A stretch of 64,000 nucleotides of DNA from Armigeres subalbatus (GCF_024139115.2 NW_026942808.1:1-64000), one strand, 5' to 3'; positions 10,587 through 22,381 are shown, counted from the stretch's first letter. Program-made: numbers and translations. The notes: generated by a model from the letters alone, not told the origin.

Positions 10587-11857
10587 AAGGTACCTCGGGG
10601 CAAGTGGGACCTAAAAAAACGCTAGTTCAGCAAAATCGTTAACGCATACTTAGAAACCAGGGTATTTCAGGACATTAACCACGGATACATCATTATATGC
10701 TTCCGTTGTTGAAGTGTAGACGTGTTGTAAGCCATTTATTCAGTTACAAAAATATTGGTAGTGACATAAATAAATTTACCTGTGGGAACCACTTACCCCT
10801 TCAAACGGGGCAAATGGGACTGCTTTATACTGTCGAACGAAACTAATTTGAAGAATGTAGATATAATATTCATGTAACTTCTGAGTCGTAATATTTCAAA
10901 TCATGGATGGAGGTTTATTGCTTGTCGAACTTTTGTTTTTGTTAAAAGAAAGGGATTACAATGTTAGCAAATGTAAAAACAAGATAACAGCCGGTTTACT
11001 GTTCAATTGGCTATTGTCTGGCTTTCCATTAACTTACTTTCCTACCAAATGTGTTTAGAACACAAATTATTAAATAAATTAGAACTTCAAAAGGAACGTT
11101 TTTATTCAGGCGATGCGCAGTGTTGTAAATTTGTAATAGAACGAACTGACCAATTTATGTCTTAAACACTTCATTTATCTGAAAATCTGTTAATATGATG
11201 CGATGTTTAAAAATAACAAAACACAAGAAAAAACCCGTTGATCTATTGTAGAATAAATAGATCGTTTACAGAAAATTTCGAATAGTTATAACCATTGCTC
11301 TTTTCCACGAGGAATATAATTTCCAGAAAGTAAAATAAACATTTGATCCAGATCCATATGACGAGTGTCGAAGTTATTTTTCACTAGAAAACAATCTAAA
11401 AACAGGTAAAATGGCTCTATCGAGAATGTTTTTCAAATATGTCCCACTTGCCCCATGTATCTTATAACTTAAGGACAAGTGAAAATTGCAGATTTTGGCT
11501 TTAATCAAAACTTTTAAATCGTTTTCAATGTCACACAATTATTCAATTGCTCAAAATATCTCGCAAAATATTTACTTTCCACATCAATGATGAACTTAGA
11601 AACGACTATTTAATTGGACATTCATTGAATTAAAACAAAAGTAATAGATTTTGCAGGTAGTTTACAGCCATGATTAAACTATACCATTAGCATGGTGCCG
11701 CAAATGGTTTTGATTCCAATTTTGTTTGTGTCAGGCGAATTCGTTGATAATTTTGCTTCATCTTTCTAGAACATTGTTACCATTAAAAACGTTCACCGAT
11801 TAATCGGCAGCCATAGTACCCACTTACCCCGTATTTTCACTTGCCCCGGGGTACCTT
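10587..11857. mobile_element. 1.27-kb TIR element, AAGGTACCYCGGGGCAAGTG ends
   Basis: Left AAGGTACCTCGGGGCAAGTG and right CACTTGCCCCGGGGTACCTT are inverted with one mismatch. Subterminal GGGGCAA.TGGGAC motifs recur in both orientations near 10800-10830 and 11450, and a CCCACTTACCCC lies beside the right end. The interior is AT-rich with no transposase frame. Superfamily unknown, no clear target duplication. Confidence 0.75.
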
Positions 11858-13172
11858 ATTTCAATTTCAATTTGTAGATATATAGTTTGTTTCATAGAGA
11901 ATTTCAATTGCTCATCATAAAGGAAGAAGAATATCCATCTTTTTACGCTAGCCATAAATTTAAAGAGGGGTGATTCAAAGTGACAGATACTGTGTACAAC
12001 TTTTCTATATATGCATCTTAGTAGCCTTAACATTCGTTGTTTACACATCTGTCATTGTCATTGAGTTTTTATCTAGTTTCAATAATACGGTAGGTTGAAT
12101 TGATAATATGCATAATAATTGTTCTTTATTTCAGGTGTCCTTCAGCTATTTCCACATATACTATGTTTAATTCAATTCAGTTGCTCATATTTACTTGTGA
12201 GGAATCCTCTTAATCACCATTACCGAGGCAATGTAGAAAAGACTCTTCCTAAATGCGCAATCACTCAAGAATGCATAGTGCATACTAGCGGACTATAACA
12301 AAATCCTGAGGAGGTTACTCCAGATGACGAAAGGGGCTAAAACTGCTCGCATGCTTTTGCATGAGAGTGCCACATGCACTTCGATGATGTTCCGATTCTT
12401 CATTGCACCAACGAGAATCGAACTGCCGAACTGCGGAACACGCATCCAACAACATAACATTCTATCTTTTCTATTCCCAGTTTCGGCTTAATGCTTCCGG
12501 TTTTGTCTCATCCATGTTCTAGTCTCCGGTCAAGGATGAATAGTTGCTCAAACATTTGCTTATACTGTTCTTGAAACTAAATCACGGGCTGTTGTTATTT
12601 GTTTTGGGACATCAACATCAATGGTCGTTCTTCCCAAGAAATTCCTGTACGGATAACCAGCACAGTGTGAGTTTAGCGTAGACGATGCGGATGAGCAAGA
12701 ACAAGTATCTTATTTCTGAAGTCTTTAATATCGCTTTGTTGTGGACTGAACAACGGTTAAATGAAATTTTAAATGCACAATAAAAGAAAAAGAAAATTGT
12801 AGAAACTACTCGTAAAAAAATCTTCGACTGCAGTCGACTGTCACAAACAATCAATAGGGACAATCCTTCGTTTATGTACCTCAGGCCGCGATGCATAATG
12901 ATATATCTCTACACGGCATGCAGAATTACCAACCTATGCTAAAAGAATAGCACACAAGACAATGCATCTGTGACAAAGTCGCAACGATCCAAAGAAGCGT
13001 TTCTCAGGTCAGCATAAACGAGAAAAATTGTCATGGCAGGTTGAGTAACGCATCGCAATTTAGGGTCTAACCACCAAAATTGACAGAATGGGCCCTGGGC
13101 ATCTCTAAAACAACTGCGGAAACATTTTCACAACTTAAACGATAGCAGAGACATAAATAAAGTATTTTAAAG
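11858..13172. other. No gene recognised
   Basis: 1.3 kb without recognisable structure. The minus-strand frames at 11824-12048 and 12618-12896 are short, hydrophobic and without known motifs. No terminal repeats were found. Confidence 0.35.
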
Positions 13173-13669
13173 TATCCAGCTTTCCACGTTCGCCATAATG
13201 GCGGATGCTATTCCCGACACTGAACTGAAATTTTAGTCTTAGCAAACATTGATATTAGCCGTTACCAATAACAGCCAATGCTTTGTTTGTTTATTGTCAA
13301 CAAGCAAAATATGCTCATTCGAAAAATATTAATTACTGCAATTCTACTTATTTTATTTTCTTCTAAATATGAATTCCCTTATAACACTAACTGATGTCAC
13401 ACTTTAATATGGGACATGAAAAGATGCAGATATTGGTATGCCTTCCACTGCTCGTGTGGTAATAACATCGTAGGTCTTTTGCTCTTCGTGGCTTGGGCTA
13501 TGGTCAGGATTTCGTACATGAAGCTTCACAATGCTACCTAAATAATTTATAAATTTACCTCCCATGTGAGAACAAGAAATGTTTAAAGCATTAAAAACAG
13601 ATATCCGTTTGTTTTGTTCTTGTCTCAAAACCAGAACTATGCAATCTTGAGCAATGTAACAATTCAAAC

Positions 13670-13803
13670 CAGTGGCGTAGCCAGAAAATTAATCTGGGGA
13701 GGGGAGGGTTTTCTGAATATTTTTGTTTTTCGAAAAAAAAATATGCTTCTAAAAATGTTGTCTCTGGGGGATGTCCAAAACCACCCCCGTGGCTACGCCA
13801 CTG
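13670..13803. mobile_element. hAT-type MITE, 134 bp
   Basis: Exact 14-bp ends CAGTGGCGTAGCCA / TGGCTACGCCACTG, flanked by ATTCAAAC (13662-13669) and TTTCAAAC (13804-13811), an 8-bp duplication with one mismatch. Eight-base duplications and CAG/CTG-type ends are typical of the hAT superfamily. GGGGAGGGG and CCACCCCC lie just inside. Non-coding. Confidence 0.88.
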
Positions 13804-13893
13804 TTTCAAACATCCAGGCCAGGCCTTTCTTGTTAGACATCGAATTGGTTTTGTAAAATGTCTTATTATTTATTCAAATTTTCGATTAGCCTA

Positions 13894-15443
13894 TATCCAG
13901 CTTTCCACGCTAGCCATAATGGCGACTGCTATAAATAAATGTGACAGTAACTGCTTCCGACGCTAAACTGTAATCGACGCTCCATGTATCTTAGGAACCA
14001 TTTTCACATTGTTTATTTATTGTTCTCAGAAAAGGCGAGACGCGAAGAAAATGGGGAAAATTATAATATCAAGCTTTCGAACGATTTTATAATACTTACG
14101 CATTTTTCTTTTAGGTTCAAGCTATCGTCCCATACACTATCAACTCACCTGTTGATGTGGAGTTAAATTTAATGAAAAAAAAATGCAGCGTGGTACCGTA
14201 GTACTGACATTCAAATATTATTATATTCAATTATTAGCTTTTGAATAAAAAAGTTCTAAGATATGTTGGTTTAAATTAGAAAAACTACTGCACTCGGCTA
14301 AGTTTTGGATGCCACGAATATTCGCCCTGAACTGTTATAAGTTCATTGTATTATTGGCCCATCATCAGTTGTCGAGCCAATGCAATCGATAGCCATACGT
14401 TTGAATTCATGTTTTCAAGTTCATACAACGCGTAAGTAGATGATAAAACAAATACTATGAACACTCCAGTAGACGAATCATTGCTCGACTTTTTAAATTC
14501 TTTTACTTAGTTCTGAGCTTACGATTTTTGTACTTCTGGAGCTGAGAGATTAGAGAGAACCGTTTGTTTATTATGGCACTCAAAGGGCCCTACGTCAATT
14601 CGGCCGATAGTTTAGCAAATCAACTCCGCGATTTGCACAACTGGGATCGGTGAAAAAGTTAAATTTGAAGGATGTACTCATACGATAACATCGATCTATG
14701 ATTTGGCAAAGGTCCTGATGGTGAATGAGCAATCGTTGACCTTGCGGAAATCAATTAACCCAAGAAAAGATAATCTTAAGCTAAAGGTTATTAAATTTTG
14801 GATCTAGCACGAACATCTGCGTTTAATTTTTAAAAAATCCTGCACCTTCATACTTTAACAACACCTCAAATATCGAATTTTGCTGATGATGGGTGGGTGA
14901 TGGCTATTAAGCTTGAATCAGCACATAGGTACACCATGCCCTACGCAACGAAATAAATGAAACAACGGCAGCTTTTGTTTCATGGATCTATGCATTATAG
15001 CTGTTTCTTGATATGGATTAACATCTGCAATTATTCACACATCTGATTTAAATCGGAACACATTACAGCTTCTCGCATCTGAATATGCAGTAGAACATCT
15101 CGACGGAGTTGATGTTTGCATGAGAGTTCTGCTCTGCATATAGACATGCCTAGGTTTGGAATCTTCTTAAAGTTAATATCGACGTCAAGAGAATTACTTC
15201 TACCTAAAATAAAAATACGAATTAGATTTGAAACAACAATAATTAGTTTACAACTAGTTGCAACAATTTTTTCTCCATTTTCCTCGTGTTTGGCCTTTTC
15301 TGAAAACAATAAATAAACAATGTGAAAATGTGAAAATGGTTACTAAGACAACAACCAGCGTCGCATACAGTTTAGCGTCGGAAGCAGTTACTGTCACATT
15401 TATTTATAGCAGCCGCCATTATGGCGAAATGGAAAGCTGGATA
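13894..15443. mobile_element. 1.55-kb TIR element (inner copy, same family as 13173-17103)
   Basis: Ends TATCCAGCTTTCCACGCTAG and, inverted, GCGAAATGGAAAGCTGGATA. The arms continue inward for about 180 bp (GCTATAAATAAATGTGACAG; TTTTCACATTGTTTATTTAT; GGCGAGACGCGAAGAAAATG, each with a counterpart on the right). It is nested in the larger element of the same family. The interior at 14200-15100 holds no recognised gene. Confidence 0.75.
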
Positions 15444-16242
15444 CTTTCTGTCAAATCTTGCCGCTTCCCGTCGTCGTTCCGCTGAACTGTGTTAGGCGTA
15501 AAGTACTCGTCTGAATGAAGGATTCCATATGCGTTTGGGAAGCATTTGGATGCTATCTTCTGCCTTTTAATTTTTAAATTCGGGTTTGTCTTGAAAAAAA
15601 AAAAAGATTTAGCAAATCCGGATACATTTGCCTACATTTGCATTTCTGATAACATATTTTTTTAGTTGATTCATCATAAAATAATAAGACCATACATTCT
15701 AAAAAATACCAATTCGATGTCTGACAAGAAATTAAATGAATCTGCGTGTTTTAACTTGTGAGGGCCTTATCTACGAAATCTCGGTCGTAGCTCAAACCGC
15801 GGAGAGCAGAAGACCTCCGATGTAGGTCAAATTTAATGTTCATGGCTCAGAACACCGAAATCTGGGCCTTTTTAAAGTTCAGTATAACCCTAAATGGCAT
15901 CTAAAAATCGTTTAAATTCGTCTAAATTTATTGTAGAATCAAAAATATCACATATGCAGCTGGTACAGCTGGTACGGCTCGTTCTTTTTTAATTATCTCA
16001 ATCAATTGGAGTGATTTTTCAGTCAAAAGGTACAATTTTAATTTAAATATTACGGAATGGAATGTAGGTATATCTTTTTGAAGATAGAAAAAACGTCCAC
16101 TTTAACATTGGAAATTAGTGTTACTGAAGCATCAATGGTCATCCCCAATGGTTTGTTGTACTAGCGGGAGTCATTTGAATGTTCACTCTATTAATTTGTG
16201 AGCCTCATAAGTCAATATCTAGAACAAAACAAAAATTAGTAA
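15444..16242. other. No gene recognised
   Basis: Interior DNA of the outer TIR element. It has an A12 run near 15595 and otherwise no structure that I can see. Confidence 0.35.
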
Positions 16243-16255
16243 TATAAATTGTATT

Positions 16256-16888
16256 GAGCTTTGAGCTTGAGCTTGATTGACTGCTCGTAGTTGCTACTCC
16301 ATTATGACCAGATCAGCTGTTCTTGCACAGGGAACCAACAGATGTTTGCTTGGGACTAGCACACATCTTCAATGTACAAGTACTGGTGATCTCATTTGTT
16401 AGGTCATACTGGCGCCTGCCACGTCAGAATGCAACTCAATGTAGGGAAGGGGAGGAAATTATGATGCAATCACTCGCCCACTGCAAGCCGAGTATACCTC
16501 TGCACTTGCCACGAGTTCATGCGGAATTTGTTGGAATTTCTGGGTTAGGTTGGAGAGGCAGAGGTTCGTCTTGGTTAACGAGCTGCCAATGTGATAGATA
16601 GGAGAAGGTAACTGATGGAATTTCTAATTGGATGTAGGAAACGAGCTCTATAGCTCACTTCCAATTCTAGCAGATTACTGTTAGAATACTCAAGTTGAAG
16701 GTATAGGAATAGTAATGGAAACGGTATGGAAGTCCATTTCCAGTTCTAGCGATTGCTAGAACATGAGAAATAAAGAGAAAGATACAAAGTAGGAGAATGG
16801 AACGGACCTGGGATTGAACCCACGACCTCCTGCGTATGAGGCAGAAGCAGTAGCCTTGGTAGTCATGCCCGCTTCAAAAAATTGGTAT
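16256..16888 (-). mobile_element. Complete tRNA-derived SINE with 13-bp target duplication
   Basis: Exact copies of TATAAATTGTATT lie at 16243-16255 and 16889-16901, bracketing the element. Read on the minus strand it begins near GCGGGCATGACTACC, carries an RNA polymerase III B-box-like GGTTCAATCCC (about 16810-16820), and ends in a short tandem AAGCTC tail (16256-16275). Head, B box, simple tail and long duplication are diagnostic of a SINE. By recollection it resembles the Aedes Feilai/Gecko group, but which one is not certain. The 92-codon plus-strand frame inside is not a gene. Confidence 0.85.
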
Positions 16889-17869
16889 TATAAATTGTAT
16901 TAAAAACATGAATAGAATTTTTCAAAAGATATTCGTCACCATTTTTTTTCTCATTGATAATAAACAAACAACATATTGGCTGTTGTTGGTAACGGCAAGC
17001 ATCAATGGTTTCTTAGACTAAAATTCCAGTTCAGTGTCGGGAAGCAGTTAATGTCAAAATTATTATAGCATCCGCCATTATGGCGAATGTGGAAAGCTGG
17101 ATAAAACAAAAATAAAACAGAATTCCACAGACGACGATGAAATTTTCTGACGTTGTCAAGTAAACAACACATTTTCCAATTAATTACAGCATACTATGAT
17201 TCAATTGCAAATATTATAGTGTACAACACAAATGTCACATAGGGGTGATTCAAAATTTATAGCAACATCTTCTTAAAAAGCTGGATTGAGAAGAAGAAGT
17301 AGAAAAAGTCATCTTTACAAGTCCAGTCTTAAAAAAATTCAAAACGAGGATACAACCGCAGGGCTGGTAGCGAGTCACTTGTTAGTGACTTGGTCACTAT
17401 TTTGAACCAAGTCACTAAAAAGTCACTATTTGCATCCAAAAGTCACTACAGTCACTATTTTTCGGAAAATGGTCACTAAAGTCACTATTTTCGCACCGCC
17501 GTTTGCAAAAAAACTTCAAAATAAAAATTTGTACCTATCGTCATCATCAACTAGATCAAATGCAAATCTGTTAGCAAAATATATAAATTTGAGAAATTGC
17601 ACCTATAAAGCTGTTATTGAGAAGCGACTCCACGTTTGAAGTCTATGCTTACCTAATTATTTGGATATTTTCAACCCATTATTGAATGCATTATACTCTT
17701 GAGCACTCATTTAACAAGCATTATAAGGGTAAGAACTTCACTTGTGGTCATTTTTCATCGTTTCTAAATATCCATTTTTTGTCACGTCAATTTTGACATA
17801 ATTCGGAGATATATCTGCGACGAACCACACGGCATGATACATACCATCATTTTTCGATTTTTTTGTCAG

Positions 17870-18300
17870 GAATTAGCTTAGTACGATTTTTTTTCATGGA
17901 TTCTCATTTCTCGGCGAAGTTTGTACAAGAATTAACGTTGCCATTCTCGCGGAAATTTCTGAAAGACAACAGGCATGTCTGTAAAATATTCCGCCTTGAA
18001 TTTATGATAAGAAAGAATTTCCGGAAGCTTTTGTGCTGATATTCGCCATCGGATTTCTGTTAAAATTTCCGTTCTAACTGCTGGAGAATGATTTCATAAG
18101 AATTGAAGTGTTTCCACATAATTTCTGGGAAAAAAATCCTTGAGATTTCCACAAACAATTAACTTCTGTTGAAATTTCTAAAAAAAATCTTCAGAGTTTT
18201 CCAAAGCTATTTCTGCATCAAATTCAAGATCTTGGATCACATATTACGAAACTTGAGCAACTTTGTTAGGTTCTGAATTATTTCTCTCTGGATATAAATC
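17870..18300. repeat. Degenerate GAATTTC/TTTCCG-rich stretch
   Basis: Repeated short blocks such as GGAAATTTCTG, AATTTCCGG and AAATTTCCG at irregular 25-35-bp spacing. Similar degenerate tracts occur at 23640-23885, 41380-41905, 47440-48290, 54370-54560 and 59110-59350. Confidence 0.45.
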
Positions 18301-19075
18301 CAAATATTTATCATATTTTTATATGAATTCAAATAATTTGTATACAGAACTTTTTTTTCGAAAAACGAATTTAAATTATTTAATTACCTAATTTTCACGT
18401 AAGTTTGTCTAATTATCAACAATTACAACAAAGCTGCAACCATAGTTTCGGAACGTAGGTGAACAGGACCATCTAGAAGGGATATGATACTTATTGATAT
18501 TTTCTTTGCTCTTTTTGTGGTAAAATCATGTAAAAAATTGAAGACAAGCCAGCCTAGTATTGAAAGTCTCCTTAACAAAGATTTTAAAAAAAATGTAAGA
18601 AATCAGTTTTATTATATGAAGCGCACTGGAAGAGAAAACGTTCAGTAAATTGTGGTAACAAAAATTGATATTTTTCGCGTAGTTGGCGCGAATTGGATTT
18701 CAGGCGGCGCAGATTTGGCACCGGTCGAAACTTAGGTATGGTAAAGTTCATGTTATATCTGAGTCCTGGTAATTTTTTTTGATAACATCGGTTCACGGGC
18801 AACCGAGATCAGGGGCTCGAATGGCAAATGGTAAATGGGCACTGTATGTATTTAAATTTGTTATCTTGTCTTGGTTTAGCATATGCACAGCCAGTATTGA
18901 GAAGCATCCTGGAAATGTCGGTTTTGTTTCCGAGCACTTTCTTATCAGCATTAATATTTGCAGCGTTTCATAAATATGACACAAATATTAAAACGGCCAG
19001 GCCCACCGTGCTTTTTTTTGATTTCTGATATCATTCTAGATAAGGATTTGAAAAAAATATGATACTTATCACTAA

Positions 19076-19190
19076 TGAGCTGAGTTGCATTTGCATTGTC
19101 ACTGTGTAACTCGTAGTAGATTGGAAGCTAAACATTAGTTTCCAATCTACTACGAGTTATACAGTGACAATGCAAATGCAACTCAGCTCA
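19076..19190. repeat. Near-perfect 51-bp-arm hairpin
   Basis: Arms 19076-19126 and 19140-19190 are reverse complements with a single mismatch (TGTGTAAC versus TGTATAAC), spaced by 13 nt. The ends read TGAGCTGAGTTGCATTTGC. It sits inside the 1.97-kb TIR element. It could be a tiny foldback MITE or the source of a hairpin RNA. Confidence 0.92.
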
Positions 19191-19333
19191 CCACCTGTTC
19201 AATACTTCATACAAAAGTCACTATTTGGTCACTTTTTCTGCATCTGAAAGTCACTATTTGATCACTTTTTTCGTCATCGTTGGTCACTAAGTCACTATTT
19301 TGAACGGCATTTATCGCTACCAGCCCTGAACCG

Positions 19334-20141
19334 AAAATCAACTTGAATAAAATTAAAAATTTTGTATTGTAACTACTCAGGACATTACGCGGATCTTTCA
19401 CTGGGCTGGGCACATAACAAGTCGAACCACACTATTAACGGTGAACAAGGAAAGTTGCCAGAGAAATAAAAACTGTCAAGAATATGTATACCCGTCATAC
19501 TTTCTTTCTGGCGGTGTGTTGTTGTCATGCATTTCATGCCGGAAGAAAGTCAAACGTGTTGGGCACGAAGAGACAGCCCGACAGATGCATCTCTGTACAG
19601 TGTTGCATTGCTAGACGGCATCCACTCTGTGGTCGTAAATAATTTGCAACATAATTCGCGTTTTTCTTCTTGTCCCGTTTTATTGGCAAAGCGTGGTACA
19701 AATTACAGCATAGCGAAAACTTCATTCATTTGGTCGATTTCGAAAGTAGATAAAAAAATTGCATGCGTTCCACTCATATTGACGTTGGTAATCTGAATAT
19801 TGCTTCCAGCACACAAAAAAGGTAGCACAAAAATATGTCCCTTCAGTATTTCGTGACAATGTTTATGATTGGCTACCACTTCGAAGCGCCATCCCTCCTC
19901 TGTGATTCCGCAATAAATCGGAAAGCTTATCCTTTGTGTTAACACTCTTTATGAACTTTAGAAAATAATTCCGCCAAAGGTTCTCCACTTGAGTTTTACG
20001 TTTGGGCCTCTATACATATATGAGGAAGCTCTAGCCTCGTTCATCACTGCAATTGGGTCTCCTTTCTGTGTGGTTGTCATCAGGTCCATGAGAGCACAAA
20101 TTTATTGAGGATTTATTTTTGCTAAATCCCAAAGGATAACA
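19334..20141. other. Low-repeat stretch with a coding-like minus frame at 19703-19945
   Basis: The minus frame reads ISFPIYCGITEEGWRFEVV then NHKHCHEILKGHIFVLP, an amino-acid mix unlike the translated repeats nearby. It has no Met near the beginning and a stop just upstream. A candidate acceptor (TTATTTTCTAAAG, minus strand, just above 19950) exists but does not give a clear join. Product not recognised. See the finding on coding-like patches. Confidence 0.3.
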
Positions 20142-20339
20142 TTATGTGATGAAGCCAGTTCGGCTATCGACTGGCGACCGAACGAACGGATCACCAACCA
20201 GAACGAATAGAGGGTCAACTTCGATTCGAAACTGCTGTGCCGTGTACGTTTGGGTTTTCCGCGTCGGTGTTACATTGAGTGGAAATGGAAACAGCATTTT
20301 TCGGATTCCCATCAACCAATCGAGAAGAGGGCGATTTGC
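20142..20339 (-). pseudogene. Coding-like open patch, unknown product
   Basis: A 65-codon frame without a start codon, bounded by TAG and TAA, reads WLMGIRKMLFPFPLNV then QTYTAQQFRIEVDPLFVLVGD. Composition is protein-like and no repeat family matches. It may be a decayed exon of a gene that also left patches at 19703-19945, 22675-22983 and 23383-23610, all on the minus strand. I do not recognise it. Confidence 0.3.
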
Positions 20340-20585
20340 CTAGACGTTGGTCATGTACCATGGTTTGGAATGAAAACGTTCCAAGCACTTATTGGCGTTA
20401 TTTAGGGTAAGTCACTACATTTTGAGGACTCCAGAGGCGCGTTGCCTGTATGATCTTTATTTTAAATCTAAAACCATCCTTCAGGAGGCGTATGAAAGTA
20501 CACAATTGTAATATATCAAAACGATGGAATTAAACGAGTAGCTTGAACTCGCCGCCAATCAATCAGTCTACCGTTAAACATAAAT

Positions 20586-20750
20586 AAATTTACAATGTTC
20601 TGAAAACTCTGATGTGAATATTTACAAAATGTGGAAGATTTTGATTCGAAAAATGTATTGAACGTAACCATTTTCCTTCGATGGGACTCGAACTCACGAC
20701 CCTCAGTACGCTAGACTGGTGCTTTTTAAACCAACTCAGCTACGAAGCAC
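20586..20750 (-). mobile_element. tRNA-derived SINE copy with tRNA-like head
   Basis: The minus strand starts GGTGCTTCGTAGCTGAGTTG. The next part folds as an anticodon arm (CCAGT-CTAGCGT-ACTGA, four of five pairs) with an AGC-reading loop and a T arm with TTCGAGT, and the acceptor end is CCATCGAAGG. The body then runs to the conserved tail ending GAACATTGTAAATT. It matches 37571-37735 and 3085-3177. Confidence 0.78.
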
Positions 20751-20759
20751 CACCTTCGG

Positions 20760-21350
20760 CCTTCGCAACTTAGCGCCTACCAAGATTTCCAAATCGGACG
20801 CATAGTCGAAGCACTCACAATCCATTTTCTTAAGCAAACTGTCAACACGTAGCAAACGTATCTATTCTGCTCAGCTCTATAAACTTAATGTAATTCTTCT
20901 CTTGTTTCAATCTGAAGTGTTTCAATATGTCAACTTGATACCTAGTTATTGACTTATTTAATGTAAGAAATAGAAATAAATAGAAAGAGAGAAATAGAAA
21001 ATATCAGCGAGCATCCCTACTATGGATTTGATTTCTTAGGATTACCGACAAATCGTGAAGTCAATTCAACAGAAACTGATATTTTACACATATGGTGATC
21101 CGTTCGTTTGTCACCTGTATATTACCCATGCCTGCAAAATGAAAGCATTATGAAGGCTAAGCAACAAGGCAGCGACTCCCAGCTGGAGTCCTACTATTAG
21201 GGTAGTATGGGGGTCAATAGTGCGATATGAAATTCATTCACTCCCTATCTTCAATTTGCATTGATAATCTGGTTCGATTAATAATCATCTAAATTTTAAC
21301 TGAATAGTTTATTATTATATTTCAAATCATATATCCCACCTTACCCTAAG
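20760..21350. other. No gene recognised
   Basis: AT-rich DNA with a (AAATAG)n-like purine stretch near 20965-21000. A pyrimidine tract just before 21350 could be a splice acceptor for the next entry. Confidence 0.35.
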
Positions 21351-21560
21351 CTTGCAGAGGATTATGCCACTTTGTACAGAAAGCAAAGAGTGAGCGATAT
21401 TGATGTACTGCCCATTCAGCAGAGCAATTTTGCAAGGCCCGGAAATAATTCTCTTGTCAATTTGCCATCACACGAAAATATGGAAGGATATGAGGCAGCC
21501 AAAACGTGTCACCATGACGTGTCTTGCATGAAGCTGCTGTTCGAACAAGTGCCCAAATAA
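21351..21560 (+). CDS. Candidate 3'-terminal exon, unknown protein
   Basis: A clean 69-codon frame ends in TAA. It follows a strong acceptor-like sequence (ATATCCCACCTTACCCTAAG). It begins LAEDYATLYRKQRVSDIDV and continues with VNLPSHENMEGYEAAK and a C-terminal CMKLLFEQVPK. The composition (charged, mixed, no low complexity) is typical of real insect coding sequence and differs from repeat translations around it. There is no good start codon, so if real it must be spliced to an upstream exon that I cannot identify. A DYATLY tyrosine motif would fit a cytoplasmic tail, but that is a guess. Function unknown. Confidence 0.35.
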   Translation, partial: LAEDYATLYRKQRVSDIDVLPIQQSNFARPGNNSLVNLPSHENMEGYEAAKTCHHDVSCMKLLFEQVPK

Positions 21561-22264
21561 TAATCTTTCAACTTTGCCATCACGAGTGATAGGATGGGTG
21601 GAAAAGTAAAACCAATTCTACCTTGATTATGAACAGGACGAGACATTTTGATGTCAAGAGGCGGTACAGCATTTCGCTGAATCATAGAAATGTCAGTTAC
21701 ACGTGGTTTCGATTACCTTCTCGGGATTCACTTCCGCTGTTCATATCAAAATTTTACAAATAGCACATTTATTCTACAGTGGAAATTGAAACAATGTTTA
21801 TACAGGGAATGAATGCAAAAAAAATCCTAGTTTTTTATCGTATCACCCTCTATAATGTCCGAGAAAGATGCCATCAGTAAGCAGTTATTTTAATAGGAAA
21901 GTAAAAAAAACGTATCATGTGTTGCGACGGTTTTTCTTGGCTTTATGAAAACTCTTCCGACAGCAGTGTCCATTACCCACAGCTTCAAAGCTGAAATTTA
22001 TATCTTATTGATAATTATTAAACCTAGTATATCTATAAAACGAAATTTACAATCTTGTTTTAATTCAATTCACAAACCACTGTATCCACTGCAACTACAA
22101 TCCAATCTAAATCCCTCAGCATGACAGTCAGTGTTGCCAGTTTCACTGAACCTGCCAACTTATCTTAACATCACGTATGTATAGTTTGGTTAAGTTTGTT
22201 CCTCATTTTCAATGTTTAAGAACTAGTTGTATTATATTATTTAGCACATCATTCCAAAAATAAG
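21561..22264. other. No gene recognised
   Basis: Sequence downstream of the exon candidate. No canonical AATAAA lies close to its stop. No terminal repeats were seen. Confidence 0.3.
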
Positions 22265-22381
22265 TATGCAAAATACTTCAGGCATAAAATGCTTTGGTAT
22301 TTTAATACCAAACGAATAATAATTTGTTATGCGTTTGGTATTGTAATAACAGACCATGTTATGCCTGAAGTATTTTGTATA
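22265..22381. mobile_element. MITE-like palindrome, 117 bp
   Basis: TATGCAAAATACTTCAGGCA at the left pairs with TGCCTGAAGTATTTTGTATA at the right. The palindrome continues through GCTTTGGTATT..AATACCAAACG to a centre near 22318. Non-coding. Confidence 0.8.

Larger units (their letters stand above)
13173..17103. mobile_element. 3.9-kb TIR element (outer copy of family TATCCAGCTTTCCAC)
   Basis: Left end 13173-13315 and right end 16925-17103 are inverted: TATCCAGCTTTCCACGTTCG then CCATAATGGCGGATGCTAT, later ACTGAACTG.AATTTTAGTCT and GCCGTTACCAA.AACAGCCAAT. The left arm lacks about 24 bp that the right arm has. The interior contains a second copy of the same family, a hAT-type MITE and a full SINE. 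No transposase is visible. Confidence 0.7.
17359..19328. mobile_element. 1.97-kb TIR element, CAGGGCTGGTAGCGA ends, 5-bp duplication
   Basis: CAGGGCTGGTAGCGA (17359) and TCGCTACCAGCCCTG (to 19328) are exact inverted ends, with AACCG immediately outside on both sides. Many AAGTCACTATTT / AAATAGTGACTT-type subterminal repeats occur within about 130 bp of each end. The interior has no transposase frame. The CAGGG terminus and subterminal repeats fit hAT. The 5-bp rather than 8-bp duplication would place it in a 5-bp hAT group or in another superfamily. Confidence 0.82.

Noticed and set aside
16323..16601. 92-codon plus-strand frame
   Set aside because: It lies wholly within the body of a SINE with a 13-bp duplication, on the strand opposite its transcription.
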